A stretch of 64,000 nt of DNA, from contig JBCAQO010000004.1 in assembly GCA_039111635.1 (NCBI GenBank), positions 1 to 64,000 on the forward strand, written 5' to 3'. The DNA comes from Heterobasidion occidentale. Lineage: Eukaryota > Basidiomycota > Agaricomycetes > Russulales > Bondarzewiaceae. The notes under the pieces are model-generated. The model was not told the origin of the DNA. It made no database searches and saw only the letters and a program-made list of their open reading frames with translations. Positions 1 to 12,017 of the stretch are shown piece after piece. Positions within the stretch are counted from its first letter, which is position 1; each line of letters begins with the position of its first letter. The position numbers and the translations under genes were made by a program.

Positions 1-54
1 GAAAGAGAGCATGAAACATTTGATTGAAGCGGCTCGGAAGTTATATGTTACAAG

Positions 55-939
55 TCAATCCGAGAGGTGAGTCAAGTCGATCATTTCTACCGGACCTTTA
101 GCCCTCTGACGACCCGCACGACTTCGACCACCTTCCTGATTTTGAACAGGCGCCAACGTGGCAGCCTGCACGCGGGAGGGCGCCGTGAGCCGTTTGATGT
201 GGCGCCGTTGGTTGCTGGGGCCCGCGACAGGGGATGAGCCCTCAGAGTCTCGGACGCGCTCGCCTCCCTGCTCGAGAGTGGAGGCTTCTGCCTCCGTGTC
301 CAACACGCCGTCGTCGTCGTCGAACACGCGGGTGTCGTCGATCGGGACGTCGTTGTCCGCCGCGGCATTCTCATCCTTAACCTCGTCCACCGAGGGAGTA
401 TTCAATGATGCCTCTAAATCAAGAATAGCCCAACCCCAATCGGTGATTCCTGTGGGGGCGTTCACTGGTGTCTCTGCCCAGCGGATGGCCTGGCCTAACC
501 CCTTACAGCCCGTCACTCCCTCCAGCCGCCCCACCACAGTGTGCTCGGTCGCTGCCAAATGTAGCAGCACACCCAGATCCAAGCTCACATCCCAATCGGA
601 CTCCTCCAGGAGCCATCGATTCCAACGGACGTCCTGCGCAAATTCCGGCGCACCCAAGACCTCCTTCACCTCTTTTTGGATGTTGGCGATAAAGACGCCG
701 TTCGGGGCCTCGAAGAACAAGATGTGAGGGTCCGAATCGGACTGATGGCGGCTGGTCAAAATCGCACGCGAGGAGGAAGGCGATGCACGCACTTTAGTCC
801 ACAAGATGACCCTAACCCATCTGAGACTTGCCCCTTGGAAGAATCTTTTCCACGCCCAGTCCGAGAACTCCATCTTCAGGTTGTAACCGTAAATTGGGCG
901 TTGCGGGGCAATCCGGTGATGCTTCCGGAACGATGCCAT
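55..939 (-). CDS. Hypothetical protein, last exon; first copy of a duplicated gene
   Basis: Open frame of 294 codons that I do not recognise. The N-terminal third carries W-rich motifs (SDWAWKRFF, LRWVRVILW). The middle has DVRWNRW and EHTVVGRLEGVTGCKGLGQA. The C-terminal third is acidic and disordered (VFDDDDGVLDTEAEA), then basic. There is no signal peptide or membrane segment. A related frame lies at 30155-30781, and the two share W/R spacing, VGRLEG and the LGxAIxWA motif, so the frame is probably real. Minus-strand splice donors in the upstream block (near 1320 and 1652) suggest that the ATG at 939 is not the true start and that 5' exons lie at about 1321-1980. Function unknown. Confidence 0.45.
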   Translation of the reverse strand: MASFRKHHRIAPQRPIYGYNLKMEFSDWAWKRFFQGASLRWVRVILWTKVRASPSSSRAILTSRHQSDSDPHILFFEAPNGVFIANIQKEVKEVLGAPEFAQDVRWNRWLLEESDWDVSLDLGVLLHLAATEHTVVGRLEGVTGCKGLGQAIRWAETPVNAPTGITDWGWAILDLEASLNTPSVDEVKDENAAADNDVPIDDTRVFDDDDGVLDTEAEASTLEQGGERVRDSEGSSPVAGPSNQRRHIKRLTAPSRVQAATLAPVQNQEGGRSRAGRQRAKGPVEMIDLTHLSD

Positions 940-1058
940 GCTTGGCGGGGGCGGGGCGAGACGGGCGGGGACGACGACGAAGAGGTGATGTGGTGAGCGG
1001 GGGCGGGGCGGGCGGTGAAGACGACGAAGAGAAGATTGATCGAGTGTCGGCTGGGGAA

Positions 1059-1912
1059 GTACTGGCTGGCGTGATGGCGATTATATAGCCCTCGCCTCAC
1101 CTGTGGGGCGTCTTCCTTGCCAGACTTGACGCCGCTCTGGAATTTGATATAGGCTCTCCAAACCTTCACATTGCCAATCTGTTGATGCGTCGAGTCACCA
1201 GGGCCGAACAGCAGCGCCATGCGAAGTGTTTTATATCGCTCAAGCCACGCGGCTTACATGTCTCTATTCATTTATAAAGATAAGGTAAGACTCCGTGAAA
1301 GGGCGACGTAAGGTACTTACCTACGAATCCTCGCCTCGCACCGTACTCGAGGCGAGACCCACTCCGCGCAGACATGCCTCGAGGACTTCAGAGGCATCGT
1401 GGACGCGTCATACTCGTAACCCCCGCTTCCCATCGCGCCCGCCTGCAGGTCGGGGCTCAGCGTGGCAGGCCGTGTGCCGCACCTGGTAGGATTAGGTGGT
1501 GACCGTCGCTCCCACATCTATGACGCCCGTCCTGAGCTCGAGCCCACAGCACGCGCCCGCATGTTTGTCCATCCCTTTGAGCCACAGGCCCATGGCTATA
1601 TCCTGTTGTTATGTTAGCTCGATTTTGAGCGGCGAAAAATAAATGAACTCACCAGCATTGAGCTTCTCTGATGACAAGGGGTCTGTCGCAGAGGGGTGGG
1701 AGGTGGGACAATGCGCTGAAAGATCGGAGCGACTCGCAGGTCGTGCGGAGACGCCGCGGGAGCAGCAAGGCCAACACACAAGCGGAGGCTGTTGACAAAG
1801 GGCGACGCGGGCCACTTGAGAAGACGCAGACGAACGAGACCGACCATGGTGTGCAGCCATCTGCCCTCAGTGCCCTGGTCGGACTCATCGGAGCATTTGG
1901 CATCCCATGCAT
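1059..1912 (-). repeat. Segmental duplication, copy 1 (upstream block and probable 5' exons)
   Basis: About 850 bp, nearly identical by eye to 30801-31656. On the minus strand it carries spliced-gene signals: a donor GTGAG at 1652, an acceptor CAG at 1603-1605 (50-bp intron) and a donor GTAAGTACC at 1312-1320. It therefore probably holds the 5' exons and promoter of the gene at 55-939. A fragment of about 50 bp from its end recurs near 35882-35935. Confidence 0.75.
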
Positions 1913-2940
1913 GCGTCGTTCGCGCCGTCTGTGAAATCCGTGTCGGCCGCGACGTCCACGGCATGCGGATGATTTCCACACGAGCTTGAGGGTCGCCAGT
2001 GGAAGGGAGGACGCGCCTCTTCGGCTGTTCGGGCAGGGATGAGATTTATGGAGGCGCGCATCTCGGGAAGGATTGGCATGAATGGCGACGTACCTGCATC
2101 CTCAGAAAACGTGCGGGTCTGTTCCCCCTATCCGCCGCTGGAGTCCATCGTCCTCGTCCTGGTCTTCCGCCGGGTGCGTGGGTCGGTGAGCCGGTCGTTC
2201 GTCAAAGGCAGCTCACGTCCGAAGGACGGAGCTGTGTTTTCACGCCTGAAAGGCGGAAATTCCCAAGAGAACTAGGGGAAAGAGGGAGGGATGCGCGTGC
2301 GTGGGTAGGTCGTCTGCTGCTAAGTGAACATGAGATTGAAAGTCCAAGGAGATATACCTGAGCTTACTTACCGATGAGAAAGATCCTAGCTGCAACAGCT
2401 ATAAGTTGAAGCGATAAGAGACTGTCGGGGAGAGCGTGGAGCGACGACGAGCGACATGGGGCAGGACATGGAGGAGGTGGGTGGGACTGAGGCAGGATAA
2501 GGAGGTGGGCAGAGCGTCGCCGCGACACGGTCACGTTCTGTGACGTGCGACGCGATCACAATCTTGCCGAGTCGACGGGCGCTGATTCATCCTCGCTCCG
2601 TCCACAACCACACCGCATCCATCAACCTCAAACTTCGCCTATGATTCTTGGAACTGCCTCAAGGTAAGTACATCGATTGTTGATTTATTTGCTGCTCGTG
2701 CTGAATATCTCTTCCATCAGTTTCACTCTCATCCTGCTTGTCGTCGTCGCTGGCCATTTCCGCCCCTCGGGCGTGAAGTTCCCCCCTCCGTCTTTCAGAC
2801 GTGAGGGTGCCGCATCGACGCATCGACTCATGGGCACACATCGCCGGTCCTATCGCGATGCTCCACAAGACACTGTGAGCGAGCTTGGGTGACGACTGGC
2901 TCACCCTCTGCCTCTGCTCTACTACGATTAAAATTCATTG
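1913..2940. other. Non-repetitive spacer with no recognised gene
   Basis: No family-like frame was recognised. A plus-strand intron-like piece (donor GTAAGTACA near 2663, acceptor TTCCATCAG near 2720) hints at a small spliced transcript, but nothing supports a product. Confidence 0.4.
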
Positions 2941-2944
2941 TATT

Positions 2945-4462
2945 CAGCATTGTAAGGACGACTCGGACGACTCGGGTTAGACTTAGAGTGTAAGGACAAC
3001 ACAAACGACTTGGTGCTAAATCAATGTGTGAGCTGACAGTCTTCTGAAGTCACCCAGGGTTTACAAAGCGCGGACGTCGCAGACGACTCGGGCAGGGTTA
3101 CTTACAGCGTAAAGACGTCGCAGACGACTTGGGTCTGGCTTACCGGGTAAGGACGTCAGAGACGACTTGTTGCGCAATGAAAATCTTGCTCTCCTATTCT
3201 GGCATCACCCAGGGTTCACCAAGAGCCGACGTCGCGACGACTCGGGCCTCGCTTAGCAGGTAAGGACGTCAGAGACGACTTGTTGCTGAATCAAAGAGTC
3301 GCTGACCTATTCTGTCATCACCAAGGGCTCACCGAGAGCCGACGTCATAGACGACTCGGGTCAGGCTTACTAGGTAAGGACGTCAGAGACGACTCGGGTC
3401 TGGCTTACCAGGTAAGGACGTCAGAGACGACTTGTTGCTCAATGACATTCTTGCTCACCTGTTCTGCCATCACCCAGGATTCACCGAGAGCCGACGTCGC
3501 AGACGACTCGGATCAGGACGTCAGAGACGACTCGGGTCTGGCTTACCAGGTAAGGACGTCAGAGACGACTTGTTGCTCAATGACATTCTTGCTCACCTGT
3601 TCTGCCATCACCCAGGATTCACCGAGAGCCGACGTCGCAGACGACTCGGATGAGGACGTCGCAGACGACTCGGGTCTGGCTGACCAGGTAAGGACGTCAG
3701 AGACGACTTGTTGCTGAATCAAAGAGTCGCTGACCTATTCTGTCATCACCCAGGGCTCACCGAGAGCCGACGTCAGAGACGACTCGGGTCTGGCTTAGCA
3801 GGTAAGGACGTCGCAGACGACTCGGGTCAGGCTTACTAGGTAAGGACGTCAGAGACGACTCGGGTCTGGCTGACCAGGTAAGGACGTCAGAGACGACTTG
3901 TTGCTCAATGAACATTCTTGCTCACCTGTTCTGCCATCACCCAGGATTCACCGAGAGCCGACGTCGCAGACGACTCGGATCAGGACGTCAGAGACGACTC
4001 GGTCTGGCTTACCAGGTAAGGACGTCAGAGACGACTTGTTGCTCAATGACATTCTTGCTCACCTGTTCTGCCATCACCCAGGATTCACCGAGAGCCGACG
4101 TCGCAGACGACTCGGATGAGGACGTCGCAGACGACTCGGGTCTGGCTGACCAGGTAAGGACGTCAGAGACGACTTGTTGCTGAATCAAAGAGTCGCTGAC
4201 CTATTCTGTCATCACCCAGGGCTCACCGAGAGCCGACGTCAGAGACGACTCGGGTCTGGCTTAGCAGGTAAGGACGTCGCAGACGACTCGGGTCAGGCTT
4301 ACTAGGTAAGGACGTCAGAGACGACTCGGGTCTGGCTGACCAGGTAAGGACGTCAGAGACGACTTGTTGCTGAATCAAAGAGTCGCTGACCTATTCTGTC
4401 ATCACCCAGGGCTCACCGAGAGCCGACGTCACAGACGACTCGGGTCAGGCTTACTAGGTAAG
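2945..4462. repeat. Tandem satellite S1 with exon/intron-like units
   Basis: Degenerate tandem array. The best units alternate a 66-bp segment that starts GTAAGGACGTC and ends CATCACCCAG with segments rich in GACGTC and GACGACTCGG. The start of the 66-bp segment is a strong splice donor, and its end is a pyrimidine-rich acceptor. The intervening segment is about 72 bp (24 codons, acidic, Asp/Ser-rich). Because 66 is a multiple of 3, frames run through units. Similar fragments occur at about 24090-24150 and, inverted, at about 29745-29885. Confidence 0.8.
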
Positions 4463-4476
4463 GTTAGGTTAGGTTA
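4463..4476 (+). repeat. Interstitial TTAGG tract at a satellite junction
   Basis: Two to three copies of GGTTA run directly into TTATAAGAGGTCGTAGG, the fixed left edge of the compound satellite block. The same edge follows TTAGG at 24535, 25433 and 31657. Confidence 0.75.
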
Positions 4477-4860
4477 TAAGAGGTCGTAGGCGGGTGGTAG
4501 GTGAGGCGAAAAAAATCCGAGATGTTGGGTAGGTGAGGAGCCAGGTGAGAGGCCAGGTGAGAGGCCAGGTGAGAAGGCAGGTGAGAGGCTAGGTGAGAAG
4601 GCAGGTGAGAGGCTAGGTGAGAGGCTAGTGAGTAGGTGAGGGGCCAGGTGAGGAGGCAGGTGAGAGGCTAGGTGAGAGGCTAGGTGAGGAGACAGGTGAG
4701 AGGCCAGGTGAGGAGGCAGGCGAGAGGCTAGGTGAGAGGCTAGGTGAGAGGCTAGGTGAGTAGGTGAGGGGCCAGGTGAGGAGGCAGGTGAGAGGCTAGG
4801 TAAGAGGCAAGGTGAGGAGGCAGGTGAGGAAAGAGTGTAGGAGTCAGGTGAGAGAGTGCA
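4477..4860 (+). repeat. Compound satellite block 1, left part: 12-bp array S2
   Basis: After a unique-looking leader of about 60 bp with an A7 run, a 12-bp unit of the type AGGTGAGAGGCT is repeated with single-base variation. The minus-strand frame rich in Ser/Pro/His/Leu across it is a by-product of the repeat. Confidence 0.9.
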
Positions 4861-7260
4861 GCCGTTTCTGGTGACGTGAGGATATCCCTGACAACTAGCA
4901 GTCGTTTGGGACGACACACAACGTCTCAGATGTCAGGCAGTCATCGCAGACAGCCTGCCTGCATCCTAGACGAGACGCGACGTCTCAGACATTGCTTCAG
5001 CCGTTGCAGATGCCTTGCGTTCACCCCAGACGAGGGGGGGGGACGTCCTAAACGTCGGGCAGCGGTTGCAGACAGCCTGTGTGCACCACAGACAAAGGGG
5101 GGACGCCTGAGCCGTCGTGCAGTTGTCACAGACATACAGGGTATGTCTGGGACGTCGTGCAGTCGTCACAGACGTAGAGGGGGCGTTTCAGACGTCGTAC
5201 AGTCGTCACAGACGACCTGTGTGTACCACAGACAAAGAGGGACGTCTAGGACGTCGTGCAGCCGTCACAGACGAAGGGGGACGTCTGCAACGTCGTGCAG
5301 TAGTCACAGACGTACAGGGTGCGTCTGAGACGTCGTGCATTCGTCACAGACAACCTGTGTGTACCACATACAGAGGGGGACGTCTGGGACGTCGTGCAGT
5401 CGTCACAGACGACCTGGGTACGTCTGGGACGTTGCGCAGTTGTCACAGACGTACAGCGTATGTCTGGGACGTCGTGCAGTCGTCGCAGACAATCTGTGTG
5501 CACCACAGACAAAGGGGGACGTCTGCGACGTCGTGCAGCCGTCACAGACGTACAGCGTATGTCTGGGACGTCGTGCAGTCGTCGCAGACGACCTGTGTGT
5601 ACCACAGACAAAGGGGGACGTCTGCGACGTCGTGCAGCAGTCACAGACGTACAGGATATGTCTGGGACGTCGTGCAGTCGTCACAGACGACCTGGGTACG
5701 TATGGGACGTTGCGCAGTCGTCACAGACGACCTGTGTGCACCCCAGACAAAGGGGGACGTCTGCAACGTCGTGCAGCCGTCACAGACGTACAGGGTATGT
5801 CTGAGACGTCGTGCAGTCGTCACAGACGATCTGTGTGCACCACAGACAAAGGGGGACTTCTGCAACGTCGTGCAGTCGTCACAGACGCACCCTGTACGTC
5901 TGGGACGTCGTGCAGTCGTCACAGACGTACAGGGTATGTCTGGGACGTCGTGCAGTCGTCACAGACGACCTGGGTACGTCTGGGACGTCGTGCAGTCGTC
6001 ACAGACGTACAGGGTATGTCTGAGACGTCGTGCAGTCGTCACAGACGATCTGTGCGCACCACAGACAAAGGGAGACGTCTGCGACGTCGTGCAGTCGTCA
6101 CGGACGTACAGGGTGCGTCTGAGACGTCGTGCAGTCGTCACAGACGTACAGCATATGTCTGGGACGTCGTGCAGTCGTCACAGACGATCTGTGTGCACCA
6201 CAGACAAAGGGGGACGTCTGCGACGTCGTGCAGCCGTCACAGACGTACAGCGTATGTCTGGGACGTCGCGCAGTCGTCACAAACGACCTGTGTGCACCCC
6301 AGACAAAGGGGGATGTCTGCGACGTCGTGCAGCCGTCACAGACGAAGGGGGGACGTCTGCAACGTTGTGCAGTCGTCACGGAAGTACAGGGTGCATTTGA
6401 GACGTCGTGCAGTCGTCACAGACGACCTGTGTACGTCTGGGACGTTGCGCAGTCGTCACATACGACCTGCGTGCACCCCAGACGAAGGGGGGACGTCTGC
6501 AACGTCGTGCAGTAGTCACAGACGTACAGGGTGCGTCTGAGACGTCGTGCATTCGTCACAGACAACCTGTGTGTACCACATACAAAGGGAAACGTCTGGG
6601 ACGTCGTGCAGTCGTCACAGACGACCTGGGTACGTCTGGGACGTTGCGCAGTCGTCACAGACGACCTGCGTGCACCCCAGACGAAGGGGGGACGTCTGCA
6701 ACGTCGTGCAGTAGTCACAGACGTACAGGGTGCGTCTGAGACCTCGTGCATTCGTCACAGACAACCTGCGTGTACCACATACAAAGGGGGACGTCTGGGA
6801 CGTCGTGCAGTCGTCACAGACGACCTGGGTACGTCTGGGACGTCGTGCAGTCGTCACAGACGACCTGGGTACGTCTGGGACGTCGTGCAGTCGTCACAGA
6901 CGTACAGGGTATGTCTGAGACGTCGTGCAGTTGTCACAGACGATCTGTGTTCACCACAGACAAAGGGGGACGTCTGCAACGTCGTGCAGTCGTCACAGAC
7001 GCACCCTGTACGTCTGGGACGTCGTGCAGTCGTCACAGACGTACAGGGTACGTCTGGCACATCGTGCACTCGTCATGGACGGCCTGTGTGCACTACAGAC
7101 AAAGGGGGACGTCTGCAACGTCGCGCAGTCGTCACAGACGACCTGTGTGCACTACAGACGCAGGGGGACGTCTGCAACGTCGCGCAGTCGTCACAGACGA
7201 CCTGTGTGCACCACAGACAAAGGGGGACGTCTGGGACGTCGTGCAGCCGTCACTTAGGTC
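4861..7260. repeat. Compound satellite block 1: GACGTC array S3
   Basis: Tandem units of roughly 35-45 bp built from GACGTCGTGCAGTCGTCACAGACG and variants, split by CCTGTGTGCACCACAGACAA spacers. The array contains no frequent stop codon on either strand, so long frames appear in several phases at once. GACGTC and CAGACG...CGTCTG make it rich in small inverted repeats. Confidence 0.9.
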
Positions 7261-8890
7261 GGGCAGCGGTCGCAGACGGTCTGCGTGCATCCCACACAAG
7301 AGACGACGTCTCAGACGTTGTGCAGCCGTTGCTGGTGACATGAGGACGTCCCTGACGATTAGCAGTCGTCTGAGACGAGACGTGATGTCTCAGACGTCAG
7401 GCAGTTGTCGCAGACGGCCTGCCTGCATCCTAGACGAGACGCGACGTCTCAGACGTCGTGCAGCCGTCGCAGACGGCTTGTGCTCACCCCATATGAGGGG
7501 GGGGACGTCCTAGACGTCGGGCAGCGGTCGTAGACGACCTGCGTGCATCCTAGACGAGGGGGGAACGTCCCAGACGTCGGGCAGCGGTCGCAGATGGCCT
7601 GCATGCATCCCAGACGAGATGCGACGTCTGAGACGTCGTGCAGCCGGTGCTGGTGACATGAGGACGTCCCAGACGAACAGCAGTCGTCTCAGACAAACAG
7701 CAGTCGTCCCAGACGAACAGCAGTCGTCTCAGACGAACAGCAGCCGTCTCAGACGAGCAGCAGTCATCTCAGACGAGCAGCAGCCGTCTGAGATGAACAG
7801 CAGTCGTCTGAGATGAACAGCAGTCATCTCAGACGAACAGCAGTCGTCCCAGACGAACAGCAGTCGTCTCAGACGAGCAGCAGCCGTCTGAGATGAACAG
7901 CAGTCGTCTGAGATGAACAGCAGTCATCTCAGACGAACAGCAGTCGTCCCAGACGAGCAGCAGTCGTCTCAGACGAGCAGCAGCCGTCTGAGATGAACAG
8001 CAGTCGTCTGAGATGAACAGCAGTCATCTCAGACGAACAGCAGTCGTCCCAGACGAGCAGCAGTCGTCTCAGACGAACAGCAGTCGTTTCAGACGAGCAG
8101 CAGCCGTCTGAGATGAACAGCAGTCGTCTGAGATGAACAGCAGTCGTCTGAGATGAACAGCAGTCGTCTCAGACGAACAGCAGTCGTCCCAGACGAACAG
8201 CAGTCGTCTCAGACGAACAGCAGTCGTCTCAGACGAGCAGCAGCCGTCTGAGATGAACAGCAGTCGTCTGAGATGAACAGCAGTCGTCTGAGACGAGGCG
8301 CGACGTCTCAGATGTCAGGCAGCTGTCGCAGACGGCCTGTGTGCATCCCAGACGAGACGCGACGTCTCAGACGTCGTGCCGTCGTTGCTAGTGAAGTGAG
8401 GACGTCCCAGACGAACAGCAGTCGTCTGAGAGAAGACGCGACGTCTCAGACGTCGTGCCGTCGTTGCTGGTGAGTTGAGGACGTCCCAGACGGACAGCAG
8501 TCATCTGAGACGAGATGCGACGTCTCAGACGTCGTGCACTCGTTGCTGGTGAGGTGAGGACGTCCCAGACGATTAGCAGTCGTCTGAGACGAGACGAGAC
8601 GTCTCAGACGTCAGGCAGTCGTCACAGACGGCCTGCCTGCATCCCATACACGACGCGATGTCTGAGACGTCGTGCAGCCGTTGCTGGTGACATGAGGACG
8701 TCCCTGACGACTAGCAGTCGTCTGAGACGAGACGCAACGTCCCAGACGTCAGGCAGTCGTCCCAGACGGCCTGCCTGAATCCTGGAGGAGACGCGACGTC
8801 TCAGACGTCGTGCAGCCGTCGCAGACGGCTTGTGTTCACCCCAGATGAGGGGGGGACGTCCCAGACGTCGAGCAGCGGTCGCAGACGGCC
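7261..8890. repeat. Compound satellite block 1, right part: 20-bp array S4 and S3-like flanks
   Basis: From about 7660 to 8290 there is a clean 20-bp tandem repeat (CAGTCGTCTCAGACGAACAG and its CTGAGATGA variant). Both sides are divergent S3 units carrying GTTGCTGGTGACATGAGGACG motifs. The satellite stops abruptly near 8890 at CGGCCTAGGAGTATTACC. Confidence 0.88.
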
Positions 8891-9419
8891 TAGGAGTATT
8901 ACCGACCGATTTGAGTCCACCGATATCCGAAACTACTGTGTTGCCAATTTAATGCAGCTATAAATACAAAAAAATATGGCCTGTGGTTTTCATACCCTGG
9001 TACAACTTTGAGGCCCAGAATCAGCCAGATTGAATCAGGGGTTCAATAGATATGCATTTAAACAGTCTACCCCCTAAAACCAGACTGTGCGAAGCACAGT
9101 CTGGGTTTTGGGACATGAAATTGTGTTGCACACATTATGTCTGATTCAAGAGATTTGAAAGGTGTTTAGGATGTTATCCTGAATTTTTCATTACTAGACA
9201 TGTACCACTGAGTCTGTTAAGGGCAAAATACAGAAGTGAAGAATAAACTGAAAAAGCAGGCATCCAGTACTCAATTTATATTGTTTTGTAATCATAAAAC
9301 TGAGCGAATGTGAGAATGTACCATAGCTTTCGATTGATACCTTAATCATACCATTTGGATCAGGGGATCCCAGGATACGGAATTGTTTGTGATCTTGAGG
9401 ATATTCTGCAACCCGGAGA
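8891..9419. other. AT-richer spacer with no recognised gene
   Basis: The base composition changes sharply from the satellite. No coding frame was recognised. It contains the hairpin listed separately. Confidence 0.5.
9071..9112. repeat. Short inverted repeat (hairpin)
   Basis: Arms of about 19-20 bp (CCCCTAAAACCAGACTGTGC and its near-complement) are separated by GAA. One mismatch or indel lies in the arms. Role unknown. Confidence 0.75.
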
Positions 9420-9720
9420 CACAGTTTAGTCAGCATCGGGAGAGCCGGCACACAGTCGGGAGATCGCGGGCACACTGTCGTCACACTGTTGTCACACCAC
9501 GCACAGTCTCTCTGTCACGCCACACGGTCCGGCCGAGACCGCACACAGTCCGGATTTTGGCGCTGTTTCTGCGCCACACTGTCCGGATTCTCGGTGACAG
9601 TCCGGGATTTGGCCCTAAGGTTGCGCCACACAGTCCGGCCGTGCCGCACACAGTCCGTTGATTGTCGCACCACACAGTCCGACTGTGTCGGACACATTCG
9701 GAGTTTTCCTTCTGACTGTG
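9420..9720. repeat. Degenerate CACACAGTCCG repeat cluster
   Basis: CACACAGTC or CACACTGTC plus CGG/CCG recurs many times in irregular spacing, which gives mixed-frame ORFs without protein-like composition. Confidence 0.65.
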
Positions 9721-11420
9721 TCGGTGTCCTCCAACGTCTCGTGATCAAGCACGCCGCCAAGTCGCGTCGCGTCCAGCATCCCCCACACCCTCTGAACAAC
9801 AAGCGCCCTCAATCGACATTCCCTCGATTTATCGACACCGCTCTCTCAGGGAATCTCAAGGAAATTACTGAGTTTCTTCTTGCTCTCAAGCTCACTCCGC
9901 ACGCTCTCGACGATGCTAGCGGATGATGGGCCTCCGCCGAGGCCTTGAGAAAGCACACATTGCTGACAGCGCGTTGTGATACTAACTGTTCGTCTTACTT
10001 GTCCATTTTTTAGCTGCTGACCCCGCATTGACTGAGGACTCTCTTTTTGTCGTCTACATTCACCCTCCGCTCTCTGCATTATTGCCGTTCCTCCATGTGC
10101 CCTCGCTCCGCCGCACATACACTCCGCGCCCGCGCACAGAGCATCGCCACCGTCACGCAACTTGCGCTTTAGCCTGTCGACAAGGAAGGAAGGGAGAAGC
10201 CAGTGGTGGAGATGAGCTGGGAGAGAGGAGGCCGAGTGTTGTAAAGGTACGTACCTCTGGTTCTTTCCTTCCGCCAGCCCCTCCCTCGAATCGAATTTCC
10301 TTGACACATTCAATCGTTGACGCTTTCGCACTCGACGCCACACACGCTCGCCTGTCAGTCCCCTCAACCTCTTCAAACCTCGATCCCCCTCTTTGAACCT
10401 CAATCCCCCTCTTTGAACCTCGATCCCCCTTGCCATACCCAACCATGCCCGTACCCATCCGCGGCGCCTGCTACCCAGGCCCACACTCGTCTTCCCTCAA
10501 TCCGCTTAAGGCTCCCGCCACCGAGTACCCTCCGCTATCTCTGCAGCGCCAGTATCACGCTCTGTCAACGCCTCCGTGCTCGCCCTACCCCATGACATGT
10601 GAAGCATTGCGGCCGTTCGAACGTCAACAAGGACGACGAGGTTCATCTGGCGGCAGAGGATGAGGACAAGGAAGACGAAGTTCAGCCGGCGGCAGAGGAC
10701 AAGGACAAGGACAAGCAACGGCAGCGGCAGAGAATGGGCATAGACGACGAGGACATCCACAATGGAAGCAGGTACGTCATATCTCGTGCCAGTCCACCCC
10801 CGCACGCCTGTCTCGTTCTCATCTTTCCGCCCGCCCCTCCCTCAACTTGCGTCCCCTCTCCCCCTCGACCGTTCATGCTCCCGCCCTCAACACCACACAC
10901 GCCTCCAATGCTCCGAACCACCTCGACCATCAATCGTGCCCTCAAGCCTACGCGCGCACGATCGTCCCTCAAGTCCATGCATGCATCCTCGCCTGTGTCC
11001 AACATCTGTGGTCATCTGCTCGACCCCATGCACTCACAGCCATCTTCGTGACGCCACGCACGGCCGCTACTAAGTGCCCTGACATACATTCCCTCCCCAG
11101 ATCCCACATATGCTCTTCCCCTCGAGTGCATGCCCACCCGCCACTCTCTGTCCTCTCGCTTGTCTCCTCTGTCATCTCAACTTTTTCGACCGTCGACATT
11201 CGCACGGTCCCGCAAGCTCGGCTCTGCAACCCCACATGTAATCGTCCCTTCAGTCTCCCCACGTCCCTGTACCTCCCGATGTCCTCGCCTGCACACATTG
11301 AAGATGATTCCCATGAAACACTCCACAGCAGACGAGTCGCACAGGATGCACGGCTCACGCACGCGGTCGAGAACCTCGTTGAGAGTTCGGTGGTGGACAA
11401 GTCATACAAGGTGAAAAAAG
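9721..11420. other. C-rich low-complexity DNA, no confident gene
   Basis: Strongly C-biased plus strand with intron-like stretches. A plus-strand frame near 9740-9926 ends in a peptide with the motif FIDTALSGNLKEITEFLL, helical and reminiscent of a repeat-protein start, but it is too short to assign. One copy of the exon-like repeat lies at about 10620-10790. GATGGGCCTCCGCCGAGGCC occurs near 9925 and again near 12725. Confidence 0.45.
10620..10790 (+). repeat. Exon-like dispersed repeat, copy 1 of 5
   Basis: A purine-rich island in C-rich DNA. It encodes E/D/K/R/Q-rich residues, then M-G-I-D-D-E-D-I, and ends at a GGTACGTC donor-like motif. Related islands lie at 13000-13130, 15590-15745, 16300-16425 and 16930-17040. 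Confidence 0.6.
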
Positions 11421-11521
11421 GCCGCGTGCTGTCTGCGGCAGCGTGGCTCGCCACAGCCCAAATTCGCCGAAGGTGAATTTGGGCATTGTGGCGAGCCATG
11501 CTGCCGCAGACAGCACGCGGC
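11421..11521. repeat. 101-bp near-perfect foldback palindrome
   Basis: Arms of about 45 bp starting GCCGCGTGCTGTCTGCGGCA are inverted around a loop of about 9 bp (GCCGAAGGT). Only a few mismatches or gaps are seen by eye. It lies just upstream of the P4-ATPase fragment. Confidence 0.85.
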
Positions 11522-11642
11522 CGCCGGCTTTGCCGGCGACACAGTCCACTACCTTTGTCCTGTCCCTGACGACACCCCATCCGCGGCTCCTCTCGGGCCT
11601 CCACATACAAGGGCAAGCCACTAACGTGAACGCACAACATGT

Positions 11643-12017
11643 CCCCCCTCGGCGTGGCCGCTATCGAGGACAAGTTGCATGAAGGCGTCCCAGACGCCAT
11701 CCTCCAGATGATTAGCACAAAGGTGTGTACTCGCCGCTTGTTGTCGAATGTCTAGCCCTCTCGCTCACCCTCCCTCCAGGTCTGGGTCATGACCGGCGAA
11801 GGGGAAGGGACCGCATTAGCGTGTCCTACCTTCTGATAGAATCGAGCCGCTCGCTCTTGTCCCTGCGCATTCATGTGACTGGGTGGGTGCGACAGGTCGT
11901 CTTATCGTCAACAAGAAGACCATGCACAACACCTAGACCATGCTCGAGCACCGTCTGACCGTCGTCAAGAGCCAGCGCAGCTCGGGCAAGTTGGGAAAGC
12001 CCGCTTTTGTCATTGGT
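11643..12017 (+). pseudogene. P4-ATPase (flippase) fragment
   Basis: Decayed relative of 20720-21115 in the flippase gene. It keeps the exon start IEDKL.EGVPDAI, the following intron position, VWVxTG after the acceptor, the next short intron, and the exon with EHRLTVVKSQRSSG. The conserved run after VWVxTG is frameshifted and contains stops; the matching part of the intact gene reads [11 protein letters not shown]. Retained intron sequence shows that it arose from DNA, not by reverse transcription of mRNA. Only about 120 codons are represented, so it cannot encode a working pump. Confidence 0.8.

Noticed and set aside
1295..1489. 64-codon plus-strand frame conserved in both copies of the duplicated block
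   Set aside because: The whole block is nearly identical at the DNA level, so conservation of the frame says nothing; splice signals favour the minus strand.
4876..7513. Long overlapping frames (up to 427 codons) on both strands in the GACGTC array
   Set aside because: They follow the tandem unit, occur in several phases at once and consist of one short peptide repeated; the repeat simply lacks stop codons.
4861..8890. Possible CRISPR array
   Set aside because: Units are contiguous satellite repeats without unique spacers, and the genome is eukaryotic.
9740..9926. Ankyrin-like start peptide
   Set aside because: Only about 20 residues look repeat-like, there is no second unit, and the following intron-like sequence leads to no recognisable exon.
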